Source: Burkholderia sp. Ax-1724 (lineage in GTDB: Bacteria > Pseudomonadota > Gammaproteobacteria > Burkholderiales > Burkholderiaceae). Taken from it: 64,000 nt of DNA. The translations under genes were made by a program, and so were the position numbers. The notes under the pieces were generated by a model. That model saw nothing but the letters and a program-made list of their open reading frames with translations, was not told where the DNA came from and ran no database searches. This document shows, piece by piece, positions 35,009 to 44,196 of this stretch. Location: NCBI RefSeq assembly GCF_011752995.1, contig NZ_VWWL01000013.1:142945-206944 (forward strand), written 5' to 3'. Each line of letters opens with the position of its first letter. Positions within the stretch are counted from its first letter, which is position 1.

Positions 35009-38000
35009 TTAATTTTCTTCGAGGAACAGCAGGCGGGACAGTCCGAAGAACTGATTGAGCGGGATGAGTTGCTTGGCTTTGGCGACCATCTTGTCGGTGT
35101 CGCCTTGGACGCCCGAGGCCACTGCGCCCCCAGCAGTTTTCAGGGTGCCGCTCCACGCGCCCAGCAAATTCTCATACCAAGAATTGGCAGAAAACTTCGA
35201 GCCCTGACCGCCCAAGGTGAAGCCGAACTGGTCCTTGAGCGTCGGGTCAAGCAGCTTGACGCCAGAGTCCATATACGAGCCATACATCGCCGGAAGGCCC
35301 GAGCGTTGCAGGACGTTGTACGCGAACTGAGTAGGCTTATTCTCAAACTGGTCGATGGGGTCTTCGCCTTTGAGGTAAGACTTAAGAGCGTTGATGGCGA
35401 CACCCGTCGCTAGTGCCCAGCCCACAGCGTAGGCGAACCGCGAATGCTCGCCAGTCACTGCCCCGTATTGAATACCGGCGCGGATGAAGTGGTTAGCAAA
35501 CGCCCAGGCCATCGTCGTGAACTGTTGGAACAGCCGCCCGACAGGCTTGTCCATCATCAGCGGCATGTGAGCATAGCCGCCCGTCAGGGATGCGCGACGC
35601 TGCGTGCGAATCAAAGCGGTCTCTAGCACAGTGCGTAGATGAAGCGCTTCATTGCCCACGCCCCACTTGCTCATGTTCGGGTAGAACAGGCCGTTCTCAG
35701 CGGCCTCGCCGTGAACCTCGAACATCCTGGCGAGACCATTGGCCTCAGTGCGCCCGATACCAAGCGCGGTCAGTTGCGCTTGCTGCCCCTTCGAAAGCGA
35801 GTCGAAACCACGGCCGACCCAGTTCCGAATTTTGGCTAACTGAAGCACGCCTGCCGTGCGCCGGATGTTGTCCGACCAGGCAGCGAGTCCCGTGAGCTTC
35901 GAGACCGCAGTGATGCCTTGCTGCATACCCAGTTCTACCGCTGCTGTGGCTTTACGCGTGAAGCCGGTGCCGAATCCAACGTACTCACGGCCAGCACCAC
36001 GGCCAAGGGACCGCTCGGACATGTTGCCAATCAGGCCATGCTCGAACGAGCCCAAGAGCATCGCCAATTCGTTAGCGCCCTCCGAGCCGAGCTTGACGTC
36101 CTTGAGAATCGCGGAGAACTGACGAGTGCCCGTGCCAGCCATCGCTTTGAGCGCCGAGCCTGGAGTCACAAACTCAGCGGTCGCTAGGTCATTGATGGCC
36201 GAAATACCAAAGCCACCAACGAATCGAAGCGTAGAGGCATCGCGGACGCGGTCCAGAAAATAGGTAATCGGATCGTCGCCGCGAGGCTCGTAGACACCCA
36301 GGACTCGATTCTGCAATCCCACGAGGTCCTTGAGTGCCGCCTTCTTCTCATTCTGCGCCGCCGTCTTCTCGTCGCCTTCCAGCGAGCCGATCTTGCGGTC
36401 ATAGGCTTCAACCACCCCGCGCTTCACGTCACCCCAGGAGCGTCCCTGGAATGCCTCGTGCATCGCGATGCGCCCGCCCATGTCCTTGTGGTACGCGTCC
36501 ATCAAGTCGATCGCGTTGGACTTCAGGAACCCTTGATCCACCATCCGCTGATACTGCTCATCGGTGTACTGAATCTTGCGTTCCTTCACGCGGCCCGACT
36601 CGCCGATCTCGTCCAGCAGCATCCCATTGGGTGCGCCGTCGATCCCGGAGAAGTGGTTCGCGATCTCGTCCACAGCCTGGGAGATCGGGTGGACATCTCG
36701 GCCCTTGGACCGGGCCTGGCGCAGAGCTTTGCGGAGAGCGCTCGAAGAACGATCGACCTCCTTCTCTGCTGCCTTGGCGTCGAGCCCCAGTTGAACATGA
36801 AGTTCCCGGGCCTTCTTGCGCTGCTCGGTGGCCTCGTCCAGCTTCTGCTTCAGGAACCGAGCGGTGTCGATCTGCCCGTCCATCGCTTCGCGGAGACCCG
36901 CCGCCTTCAAGGCTTCAGGTTCCTGTTCGATGATCCGGTTGACCTCACGGGTCACTTCGTCGTGCGCCTTGCGCAAGTCCTTGCCCTCCCGGGCATAGGC
37001 GTCGAAGTCCCGCCGTGCGTCAGCCAGGTCTTCCCGAGCGGCCCGCAGTTGGTCGAAGGCTTCGCGCATGTCCTCGTAGTGCTTCGTCGTCTGGGCCAGT
37101 AGCGCTTGACGCTCGGAGTTCAGCGCCGCTCGTTGCTGCTCCAGCGGGACGTTATGATGCGTGCGTTCCGCCGAGCCAGCCGGGTGATCCGCGCGGACTT
37201 GCTTCTGCTCGTCCATGCCCCCCCGCTTCTCTGCGAGTACCCAGTTGGCCGATGCCTTGGCGTCCTGAGCCTGACCGCGCAGCGCCTCAGCCAGTTGCCC
37301 CTGCTCGGTGATCTGAGACTGGGCCGTCTGGATTCGCTGACCCGCCGCGTCTAGCGCCGCCCCGTTGGCTTGCAGTTGCTGGGCCAGGTCGTCGGGCAGA
37401 CTCTCGTCCGCGCCGAGTCGCGTCAGTTGCTGACGGATCGAAGCGATCTTGTCTTCTGCCCGCTGGGCCTTCGACTGGGCAGCGCCGAGCTTACGCGCGA
37501 CAGCATTGCGTTCGAGCGATCGACCGCGTGCCTTCATCTCGTCCAGCTTCGCCTTGCGCCAGTCGCGCTCTGCGCCTGCCTTGTCGGACAGGATGTCAGC
37601 CGCGTCGTCTTGCGCTTGCTTCTGGCGGCGCATAGCTGTGTCGATCTGCGCTTGGAGCCGGTCGTTGATCGCGTCCTGCTCGTCACCTCGCCACGCCTTC
37701 AGGATGTCGTTGACCTCCGTGGGTGTCGCGTTGGCGCGGATGTCGTCCCAAGACGCGTGGGTTGGCCCTTCGACGCCCTCGGCCAGTGGTGCGGCACTGG
37801 GGTCCTTGGTGAACCCGTTCTCGCGAAGCCAGTTCTCGTCAGGCGTGGAGCCCAGAACCTCGTGCAGCATGTTCTTGAACTCCTGCATGTTCGAGCCGAT
37901 CGCGTTCCGGTCGTAGACCTGGGGTGCGCCGTAGCGCCCCTCAACTCCCGCGCCGGGTTCGATCGCGCCCACGCGGACGCCTCGGTCCCACAGTTGCTTC

Positions 38001-39421
38001 ATGGAATCGTTGGCGATCTGCTCGGCCTTGTAGATCATCGGGTGGACCTTCGCCGCCTGCTCCTCGGTGAGTCCACCTTCACGGAGAACCCGCGAGACGT
38101 TCGCCGAGATGGTGTCAACCGTTGCGTTGGTGTTCGAGCCGCGCATGATCTCGAACATCGCCTTGTTGAAGGTGTCTCGGTCCAGCGTGTTCCGATCGAC
38201 GTATCCCTGCGATGCTGCGGTCAACTTGTCCTTCGTAGAGGTCTCCAGCGCCGACTGACCGAGCGCCTGATTGGCTTCGGACCACACGTTGTCGATCTGG
38301 TGGACGTTGAACTTGAACTGCTGACCATTTCGGAGAACCAGGTCTTCCGCCGATGCTCCTCGTACTGATCCTTCGAGGTTTGCTCGGGTGAGCATGCCGC
38401 CAGTGTCCATCAGGCCCAGCATCGCCTCGCGCTGCTCGGGGATCGTGTACTTCCCGTAGCGTTGCATCGGGGTCATGCCGAAGCCCGAGAGGGACTTGTC
38501 CAGCCACTGGGACACTCGACCACCCTGGGCCAGTTCCGAGCCAGCCTCGAAGTTCTCCGAGCCCCCTTCAGCCGCACGGGCCGCGCCGATCGAGTCAGCG
38601 CCGAACGTGTAGCCCTCTTCGGGTGTCTGCCCAGCGCGGACTTCAATGACCGGCTCGGGCTTGCCCAAGTTGTCGAGGTGCAGCGGATTGTTCGGATTGT
38701 TCGGGTGCAGCGCGTTGTCCGTCCCCATGTGTCGGAAAATTCCGCCAGCGACGCCGCCAAGGCTCGCCGCGATCCCGATGTTCATGAAGGCGTCCTGCGG
38801 GCTTTCGTCCCGCGTGGCGTCCAGCGACGAGAGCGCCGCTTCCTGGGCCGCTGCGTCCGTGGCGAATACTGCGGCACCCTTCAGCGCACGACCAGCCACT
38901 GAGGCCGCTTTTACGCCACCGAGCGCCACGGAGCCTAGGGAGAACGCGGAGGTCACATCGAACAGGGACGCGCCCATACCGAGCGCGTTGCCCCAGGTAT
39001 CCCCTCGGGCCGAGGTTTCCTTGTCCTGCTCGTTCAGGCGTTGACCCGCGATGTACGCGCGTAGACCACCTTCGGATTGGATCGAGTTGATGCGCGAGTC
39101 TTTCAGCAGGGACGGGAGGATGTCCTGGTACTCCTGCTTGTTCTGTTCGAGGTACGCCCACGGGTTGAAGGTAGGGTCCTTCGGCTCGCTCACGTCCTCA
39201 TGAGTGAGTTCGCGGTAGCCTTGCCCGAGGATCGTATTGAGTCGCCAGTCAGCCGCTGCGACATCCAGTGCGCTCGGGCGGTCGAGGTTTTCCGCCTCGG
39301 TGTCGCGTGCGACTTGGATGTTGCCGGATGCTGGTTGAGCGTCAACACCTACCCCAGTCGGGGCGTCGATGACGGGTGCGGGGGTCGTGTTGTCTGAAGG
39401 GGTGGATTGGATGGTAGTCAT
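35009..39421 (-). CDS. Giant internal-virion/ejection-like protein, 1,470 residues
   Basis: The largest gene of the element. The N-terminus is acidic and disordered, then comes a FNPWAYLEQNKQEYQDILPS block and a hydrophobic, glycine-rich stretch at about residues 145-235 that could insert in membrane. Residues about 580-930 form long Ala/Gln/Arg/Glu-rich coiled coil. The C-terminal 200 residues contain LFQQFTTMAWAFANHFIRAG and a PLNQFFGLSRLLF ending, the type of tail seen in podovirus internal core (T7 gp16-like) and polyvalent proteins. I see no lysozyme or transglycosylase motif. In phages such proteins are packed inside the capsid and ejected with the DNA. Here no structural genes accompany it, which is odd. 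Confidence 0.65.
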   Translation of the reverse strand: MTTIQSTPSDNTTPAPVIDAPTGVGVDAQPASGNIQVARDTEAENLDRPSALDVAAADWRLNTILGQGYRELTHEDVSEPKDPTFNPWAYLEQNKQEYQDILPSLLKDSRINSIQSEGGLRAYIAGQRLNEQDKETSARGDTWGNALGMGASLFDVTSAFSLGSVALGGVKAASVAGRALKGAAVFATDAAAQEAALSSLDATRDESPQDAFMNIGIAASLGGVAGGIFRHMGTDNALHPNNPNNPLHLDNLGKPEPVIEVRAGQTPEEGYTFGADSIGAARAAEGGSENFEAGSELAQGGRVSQWLDKSLSGFGMTPMQRYGKYTIPEQREAMLGLMDTGGMLTRANLEGSVRGASAEDLVLRNGQQFKFNVHQIDNVWSEANQALGQSALETSTKDKLTAASQGYVDRNTLDRDTFNKAMFEIMRGSNTNATVDTISANVSRVLREGGLTEEQAAKVHPMIYKAEQIANDSMKQLWDRGVRVGAIEPGAGVEGRYGAPQVYDRNAIGSNMQEFKNMLHEVLGSTPDENWLRENGFTKDPSAAPLAEGVEGPTHASWDDIRANATPTEVNDILKAWRGDEQDAINDRLQAQIDTAMRRQKQAQDDAADILSDKAGAERDWRKAKLDEMKARGRSLERNAVARKLGAAQSKAQRAEDKIASIRQQLTRLGADESLPDDLAQQLQANGAALDAAGQRIQTAQSQITEQGQLAEALRGQAQDAKASANWVLAEKRGGMDEQKQVRADHPAGSAERTHHNVPLEQQRAALNSERQALLAQTTKHYEDMREAFDQLRAAREDLADARRDFDAYAREGKDLRKAHDEVTREVNRIIEQEPEALKAAGLREAMDGQIDTARFLKQKLDEATEQRKKARELHVQLGLDAKAAEKEVDRSSSALRKALRQARSKGRDVHPISQAVDEIANHFSGIDGAPNGMLLDEIGESGRVKERKIQYTDEQYQRMVDQGFLKSNAIDLMDAYHKDMGGRIAMHEAFQGRSWGDVKRGVVEAYDRKIGSLEGDEKTAAQNEKKAALKDLVGLQNRVLGVYEPRGDDPITYFLDRVRDASTLRFVGGFGISAINDLATAEFVTPGSALKAMAGTGTRQFSAILKDVKLGSEGANELAMLLGSFEHGLIGNMSERSLGRGAGREYVGFGTGFTRKATAAVELGMQQGITAVSKLTGLAAWSDNIRRTAGVLQLAKIRNWVGRGFDSLSKGQQAQLTALGIGRTEANGLARMFEVHGEAAENGLFYPNMSKWGVGNEALHLRTVLETALIRTQRRASLTGGYAHMPLMMDKPVGRLFQQFTTMAWAFANHFIRAGIQYGAVTGEHSRFAYAVGWALATGVAINALKSYLKGEDPIDQFENKPTQFAYNVLQRSGLPAMYGSYMDSGVKLLDPTLKDQFGFTLGGQGSKFSANSWYENLLGAWSGTLKTAGGAVASGVQGDTDKMVAKAKQLIPLNQFFGLSRLLFLEEN

Positions 39422-39463
39422 GTCGTCGTGTGCTGTGTGAATTGCGGACGCAGCGCAAGCTGT

Positions 39464-39733
39464 TCAGTTGCTGCGGAACATGTCAGGCAAGTTTCGCGTA
39501 GCGCGTCGCTTTCTCTGGGCCGCTCGAATTGCCGCGCCCTTTACTGGATTGGCCGCGTACTTCGCGCGTTTAGCATTCAGCAAACATGAGCGGCAAGTGG
39601 AATGCCAGCGCCCGAATTGATTCATGGGCCGGTCGCTACGCTCGTAGAAAGCGCTGAGGGGTTGAGTGACGCCGCAGCGATTACACGCTCGGCTAGTCGA
39701 GGGAGGTGCACCTCGCGGTAAATGTGCTGTCAT
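39464..39733 (-). CDS. Zinc-knuckle protein of HNH-associated type
   Basis: An 89-residue basic protein from the ATG at 39733. A four-cysteine zinc module is clear: CNRCGVTQPLSAFYERSDRP followed by CRSCLLNAKRAKYAANP. This CxxC...CxxC arrangement is common at the N-terminus of phage HNH nucleases and in small phage zinc proteins, but no HNH core follows. Likely a nucleic-acid-binding accessory protein. A similar CSKCAALLPLPEF module opens the HNH gene at 41372-42061. Confidence 0.6.
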   Translation of the reverse strand: MTAHLPRGAPPSTSRACNRCGVTQPLSAFYERSDRPMNQFGRWHSTCRSCLLNAKRAKYAANPVKGAAIRAAQRKRRATRNLPDMFRSN

Positions 39734-39956
39734 TTTCGTGGCTTTGTCGTTAGTCAAAAGAAACAGAGGCTTGCAAATGCGCACGGCTGTTTCTACGGTC
39801 TCTTACCTTGTGCTGAGTTAATCGGGACACACGTGGACCATAGGGTCCTCACCATGTGCGGAGTTACTCGCTGGTTAACCTGTGCGCCTGTCATGCATCT
39901 ACAAATACCGTTCCACATGGGTATGCCCTTGCGATACGCGCTACATCTCCGACTTT

Positions 39957-40005
39957 TCGTTCCGTTAGGATTGACTGTTAATTCGGAACGATTATAATTC
40001 GGAAC
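39957..40005. promoter_or_regulatory. Repeated TTCGGAAC motifs upstream of the serine recombinase
   Basis: AATTCGGAAC occurs twice with 16-bp periodicity (39980-39989 and 39996-40005). TCGTTCCG (39957-39964) forms an 8-bp inverted repeat with CGGAACGA (39984-39991), and CAACGGAAC follows at 40013. The cluster ends about 30 bases before the recombinase start. It may be a recombinase binding/res-type site or an autoregulatory operator. The space 39734-39956 holds no gene I can see. Confidence 0.55.
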
Positions 40006-40036
40006 ACAACTTCAACGGAACAAGGTGAAAGTACAC

Positions 40037-40648
40037 ATGAGACGCATCTACTACGGACGCGTATCGACTCTGGACGGGCAGACGGCCGCCAGCCAGTACG
40101 CCGATGCAGCCCAGCGCGGCATAGAGCGGGACGATGTTTTCATTGATGAGGGGGTGAGCGGATATCACGTGCCGCCACTCCAGCGGGAACAGTGGCAGCA
40201 CGTAGAGCGCGACCTACGTAAAGGCGGCGTCCTGGTGGTGCGCTGGCTTGATCGCATCTCGCGGCGATACGACGAGTTGCACGAAACGATGCAGCGGCTA
40301 ATGAAAAGAGGTGTGCGCGTGGAATGCACGCTCAATGAGATGGCCTTCGACGGTCAGGAGACCGATGCGACGCGCAAGGCCATCCGGGATGCCATCCTGG
40401 CCTTTATGGCGGCCCAAGGCGAGGCGGACTATCGGAACCGGCGCGAAATGCAGGCACGAGGCATCGCCGTTGCGAAGCAGGAAGGGAAGTACAAGGGCCG
40501 CAAGCATGCGGTGAATTACGAGGAGGTCCGCGCGTACCACGCCGAGCATGGGGGTTCAGTGCGGTCTCTGGCGGATCACTTTGGAGTGGGCGTGGCGACG
40601 ATCTCCCGAGCCCTGAATGCATCAATTGACCAAGGACCATCAACATGA
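40037..40648 (+). CDS. Serine recombinase (resolvase/invertase family)
   Basis: A 203-residue small serine recombinase from the ATG at 40037, with AAGGTGA upstream; a GTG at 40025 is a weaker alternative. The catalytic serine is at residue 10 in RRIYYGRVST. Downstream family motifs are VVRWLDRISRR, which holds the conserved arginines, and a C-terminal Hin-type helix-turn-helix (GSVRSLADHFGVGVATISRA). It could resolve multimers or invert DNA within the element. It is the first gene of a two-gene unit: the next gene overlaps its stop by ATGA. Confidence 0.9.
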   Translation: MRRIYYGRVSTLDGQTAASQYADAAQRGIERDDVFIDEGVSGYHVPPLQREQWQHVERDLRKGGVLVVRWLDRISRRYDELHETMQRLMKRGVRVECTLNEMAFDGQETDATRKAIRDAILAFMAAQGEADYRNRREMQARGIAVAKQEGKYKGRKHAVNYEEVRAYHAEHGGSVRSLADHFGVGVATISRALNASIDQGPST

Positions 40649-41052
40649 AAATCATTCAAGCAATCGAAAAGCAATTGCCCGCCCATGTTGTCGCGGCAAT
40701 CACGAGCGCAGCCGGTATCGTCTCACGCACCTTGGAGCAAGAATATGGTGTGAAGCTGGGAAAGGCGAGGCTCCGGTCGAGCGGCCTTTTGCTTTGCGAC
40801 CAGCAAGCGCGTGAAATGGAGCGATACCGCGTCGCAAAGGGGTTACCCGTTCTCACGGGCGCTGACCGCCATCCCAGCCCCGACCAGCAAGAGTTCTTCC
40901 GAGATTGCGTGGTGGGCGAGTTGATGGACCTGTATACGACTGTGCGCGGGGGGACGACTCGAACGCTACGCCGCCTGGCTCCCATTGAGGAGACGGCCAT
41001 TCTGGCGCAACTCAAGAAGCGTGGCGCAGCCATGCGCAAAAAGCCCGCCTAA
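40645..41052 (+). CDS. Unknown protein translationally coupled to the recombinase
   Basis: A 135-residue basic protein whose ATG overlaps the recombinase stop (ATGA at 40645-40648), implying translational coupling and a shared role. It has no signal or membrane segment. The middle contains KGLPVLTGADRHPSPDQQEF and a lysine/arginine-rich C-terminus. I recognise no domain. It might be a DNA-binding partner of the recombinase. Confidence 0.6.
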   Translation: MKIIQAIEKQLPAHVVAAITSAAGIVSRTLEQEYGVKLGKARLRSSGLLLCDQQAREMERYRVAKGLPVLTGADRHPSPDQQEFFRDCVVGELMDLYTTVRGGTTRTLRRLAPIEETAILAQLKKRGAAMRKKPA

Positions 41053-41077
41053 GCGCTCCGAGTTGCACCGCCGAGAG

Positions 41078-41100
41078 GCCCGCCGCAAGGTGGGCTTTTT
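41078..41100 (+). terminator. Terminator after the recombinase unit
   Basis: GCCCGCC (41078-41084) pairs with GGTGGGC (41089-41095) across a GCAA loop and is followed by TTTTT. It ends the two-gene transcript that begins with the serine recombinase. Confidence 0.85.
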
Positions 41101-41280
41101 CGCGTCCCCGAAATGGCAGGAGATTACATTGACAGTCCCTACGCAATCCGGGCTATCCACGTGACGACCTGAGCCGCTCCCGTGACTCACGCGGCCAGCC
41201 ATCGGCGTGCGCGGATCGGCCAGCGTCGAGCCCATGCGTTCGATTCAATGCAGGATTGCTTCAATGACCCTCCAGGAAAG

Positions 41281-41297
41281 CCCCCCCTCACGGGGGG
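41281..41297. terminator. G/C hairpin between convergent genes, possible minus-strand terminator
   Basis: CCCCCC pairs with GGGGGG around a 4-base loop, and on the minus strand CTTTCCT follows. It lies about 75 bases downstream of the HNH gene's stop and could end that transcript. The U-run is weak. Confidence 0.45.
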
Positions 41298-41371
41298 AAT
41301 TCTGACGTGCGGCCCGCGAGACATATGCCTTCGCAACTCCCGGGAAAAATTTAGCCCGCGTGGACATACCG

Positions 41372-42061
41372 CTACCCGCGCGGGACGCGCTTCCAGCCCT
41401 TATCGATCAGCAGCGCTTCGCTTGCCGACCATCCGGCCTTCATGCGCTCCCTGACTATCAGCGCGTCCGTACCGTAGCACTCGGCCAACTCACGTAGCTT
41501 GTGGCGCTCGCCGCCAAACTCGATAGGCACGGTTGCTCGCGTGTTGCGCGTGTTCTCGCGTGGCGTCGCCCAGCGGACATTACCTAGCGCGTATCCCTTG
41601 TCGTTGTCGCACCGGTCGATCTGGTGGCGTCGCGTCGGCGGCGGCCCAATCTCGCGCTCAATGTCGTCGGCGTAGCGCCAGAAGTCATTACGCCACGGCT
41701 CGAACATGATGATGCCTCGCCCGCCATAGTCGGTGAATGATCGGCAATTCGGGTTGTGGCACCGCTCCTTTGCGCTGCGCCAGCGGCCATACAGCGGATG
41801 CTTCATAGCGCCGCGCCGGGTCGTTTTGCGGATGTACGCGGGTCGCGGTGGTCCGAACAGAATCGGCTTCCTTGGCTTCAGCTTGTACCCTGGCGGCTTG
41901 GGCGGACCAAACCATACAGACGGCGGCGAAACATACCGCGCCTTGTCCCGCTTCTTCTCGCACGCCTTGCAGGCCGTCCGAAGCTTGCCGGGTCCGTTGC
42001 TGCCGAACTCGGGTAGCGGCAATAGCGCAGCGCACTTGCTGCACTTCTTCAGTTCATTCAT
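41372..42061 (-). CDS. HNH homing-type endonuclease with zinc module
   Basis: A 229-residue protein from the ATG at 42061 (MNELKKCSKC). The N-terminus has a CxxC...CxxC zinc module (CSKCAALLPLPEF, CKACEKKRDKARY). The middle has HPLYGRWRSAKERCHNP and the phage HNH-like core around HQIDRCDNDKGYALGNVRWA with the following TPRENTRNTR. The C-terminus has a helix-turn-helix-like segment (LAECYGTDALIVRERMKAGW). Such proteins are free-standing phage nucleases or homing endonucleases. The two asparagines after GNVRWA are conserved in the family. The upstream frame extension to 42181 is not needed. Confidence 0.8.
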   Translation of the reverse strand: MNELKKCSKCAALLPLPEFGSNGPGKLRTACKACEKKRDKARYVSPPSVWFGPPKPPGYKLKPRKPILFGPPRPAYIRKTTRRGAMKHPLYGRWRSAKERCHNPNCRSFTDYGGRGIIMFEPWRNDFWRYADDIEREIGPPPTRRHQIDRCDNDKGYALGNVRWATPRENTRNTRATVPIEFGGERHKLRELAECYGTDALIVRERMKAGWSASEALLIDKGWKRVPRG

Positions 42062-43028
42062 TGCTTCTCTCTCGTGGGTGTGATCGTTGATGCATCGGTC
42101 TGCGCTCAAACCAAGCGGCGGAGCGCCACCGGCAGGAGGAGAGACTGCCTCGGGTCCTTTCGGATATCCGAACGCACGCACGCGCGGCGAGCGCAGGCCG
42201 ACGCATCAACGGGAGTTAGTGAGTTATCCCAGGTGTCGGGACGGATGGAATGAGGAGCGGCGACAGGCTCGTGCGGTCTTGGCGACTCCCTGGAGATCGA
42301 CCTAGATTGAGATTCCAGGTGGTGTACTCATCGACTGTCACCGTGAATCTTCACGATCTTCAGGAGATACGGTGATGTCTTTGGATACAACTCACTGAAA
42401 AGTGAGAGCGAAGCGAACCATTTGGTCGTCTTCGAGAATCGAAGTGGCACGAAGGGAGCCCCCCCTTCCCCCCCAAGCCATCTGAATTTGAGTGTCGATT
42501 GCACGTCGCCCCCTTAATGGACATGCGCACTCAAAGCAGACTGCCGGTCGAACCGGAGGCAGGAAGGTCGGACCTTGGTCGCCAGCTTGGCGATGCGATC
42601 CTCACCTTGTGTCGCTTTAATACAATCAGGACGAAAATTCACTATTGCTAACGCTTTGCAGAACAATCGAACCCGTCTGACTAGTGGTCCGAACTCGGCC
42701 ACTTAATGGCGTCCAATGCCGCCTTCATGACCGGCAGACTCGCAGTAGCCGCTTATGCGCTGTACTGTGGTCACCTGTGGGAGGTTATTCGCGCACCTGT
42801 CGCAAAACTCTATGAGAGACGCGACGAGGGCGTGTTGATCACCTCGCGTCTTCGAGAATTTTTTGAGGCTGCATCCTTTGGCGGCCAAGAGTAGTCCATC
42901 GTAGCGTAAGTGCCGACCTCCTTCTTGTGAGTGCTGAGTAGCGCCCGTTTTATTGATCGCAAGATAGGCGACACGACTGGGCGATGTACCGAAAGAGATA
43001 AGCCACGAGTCCAAGGAAGCGTACGGGA
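42062..43028. other. Gene-poor spacer within the element
   Basis: I see no confident gene. Two opposing short frames at about 42703-43014 have no known domain or ribosome-binding site. There is a TCACCGT/ACGGTGA inverted repeat (42338-42344 with 42369-42375), and inside it a CGTGA/TCACG hairpin. These may be binding sites for the element's replication or regulation. Confidence 0.4.
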
Positions 43029-43634
43029 TTACTCTCGACTAGGAACTCCCCTTCTCTTGCTTGCACTGCTGACTCGGTAAATGAGGTTCGTCGCCACCCC
43101 GAGCGCCTTCAGACTGCGCCGATTGTGATCCGCCGCTTCGCGAAGCAAATGAATCGCATCGCGAAGGGCCGCTATATCGTCAGCGGCCAAAAAGCCACCC
43201 TCTGTTCCGTGCCCATTGCTTCCATCAGGAACGGTCGGCAATCCTCCCCGAGACACCGCCGTCCTCTGCCCCCTAGCCCACTGCCGTATGGTCGCGGGGT
43301 TCGCCATACCATCAGGTATGTCTCCAAGCGTCTCTATATGCTCCGAGAACCAAATGGCGTTCTGACGAAGCTTCCTGCCCATCTCCTCGAAACCATGCTC
43401 TTTAACCCAAGCAGAGTAGAGATGACTCGTCTTATTGAGCCGTTTCCCGACCATCAAAGCCTTCCCAACCTCTAACCACCATCCACGGTGCTGGCTTTGC
43501 GATTGCTTGCGGCGCTCCCTAGCTCTATCGTCCGGCCCACGCGAGAGGGCACGGCGTACCGGAGCGTCATGCTTCAGATGCTCCCAGGCATCCCGGCCAC
43601 GCGCGACGACCGGGTTATTTGATTTTTTGGGCAT
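43029..43634 (-). CDS. Unknown basic protein of the element
   Basis: A 201-residue protein from the ATG at 43634 (MPKKSNNPVVARGRDAWEHL). Basic N-terminus, then WWLEVGKALMVGKRLNKTSH and a tryptophan-containing stretch (NAIWFSEHIETLGDIPDGMA), ending with helices and a basic tail. I do not recognise the family. The general character (basic, helical, Trp-rich) resembles small phage or island proteins annotated as hypothetical. It lies divergent to the nuclease candidate. Confidence 0.5.
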   Translation of the reverse strand: MPKKSNNPVVARGRDAWEHLKHDAPVRRALSRGPDDRARERRKQSQSQHRGWWLEVGKALMVGKRLNKTSHLYSAWVKEHGFEEMGRKLRQNAIWFSEHIETLGDIPDGMANPATIRQWARGQRTAVSRGGLPTVPDGSNGHGTEGGFLAADDIAALRDAIHLLREAADHNRRSLKALGVATNLIYRVSSASKRRGVPSRE

Positions 43635-44196
43635 TTGCATCATCGACCTATTGGGATTTCCATAACCACCAAAGTCTCGCCGAACGGCATCGGTGTCCTC
43701 GAAAGCCCGAACGGCGCAGTCAACTTATCCGATAGTCACAAGGCTTTGACGACGCCAAGCGTCGCTTTTCGCTGTCAAGACGGCAAAAGGGGGGAGGAAA
43801 AAACGCAACAGTGCACGACTCGCGTAGCCCTGCCTACTTCCGACTGCGACCTCTAAACCGTTCCCCGTAGATGGCACGCCGTTGGTGCTGGAGGAGTTCC
43901 ACGCTATTCCATGCATCAATACATCTTTTAGACATAGGGAAAGCATGGGGACTACCCATGTGCCGAGCTTCGCTCGGTCTAGAAATGTATCGCTCGCTGC
44001 TGCTCCTAATGATTTGTACTCACATGGATTCAAGGTGCTTGAAGATAAATGCGAGGTCGATCATCCAAATCGCATAATAAACGAATCAACTTCACCATTC
44101 ACTCCTTTAGCGTTACCATGTCCGGATGTGCCTCGGAACCAATTAGTTCGCAACACAAGCGTACCTACAAAAAACAGCGCACACACGGGAAATTAT
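43635..44196. other. Leader region upstream of the nuclease candidate
   Basis: No separate gene is convincing. The reading frame of the following gene stays open back to 43882, so a longer product cannot be excluded. The translated extension looks unstructured and the good ribosome-binding site is at 44197. The region is more AT-rich and holds the divergent promoters for the two flanking genes. Confidence 0.4.

Noticed and set aside
42703..43014. Two opposing small frames (minus 103 codons, plus 62 codons)
   Set aside because: Neither has a ribosome-binding site or recognisable sequence; they overlap each other.
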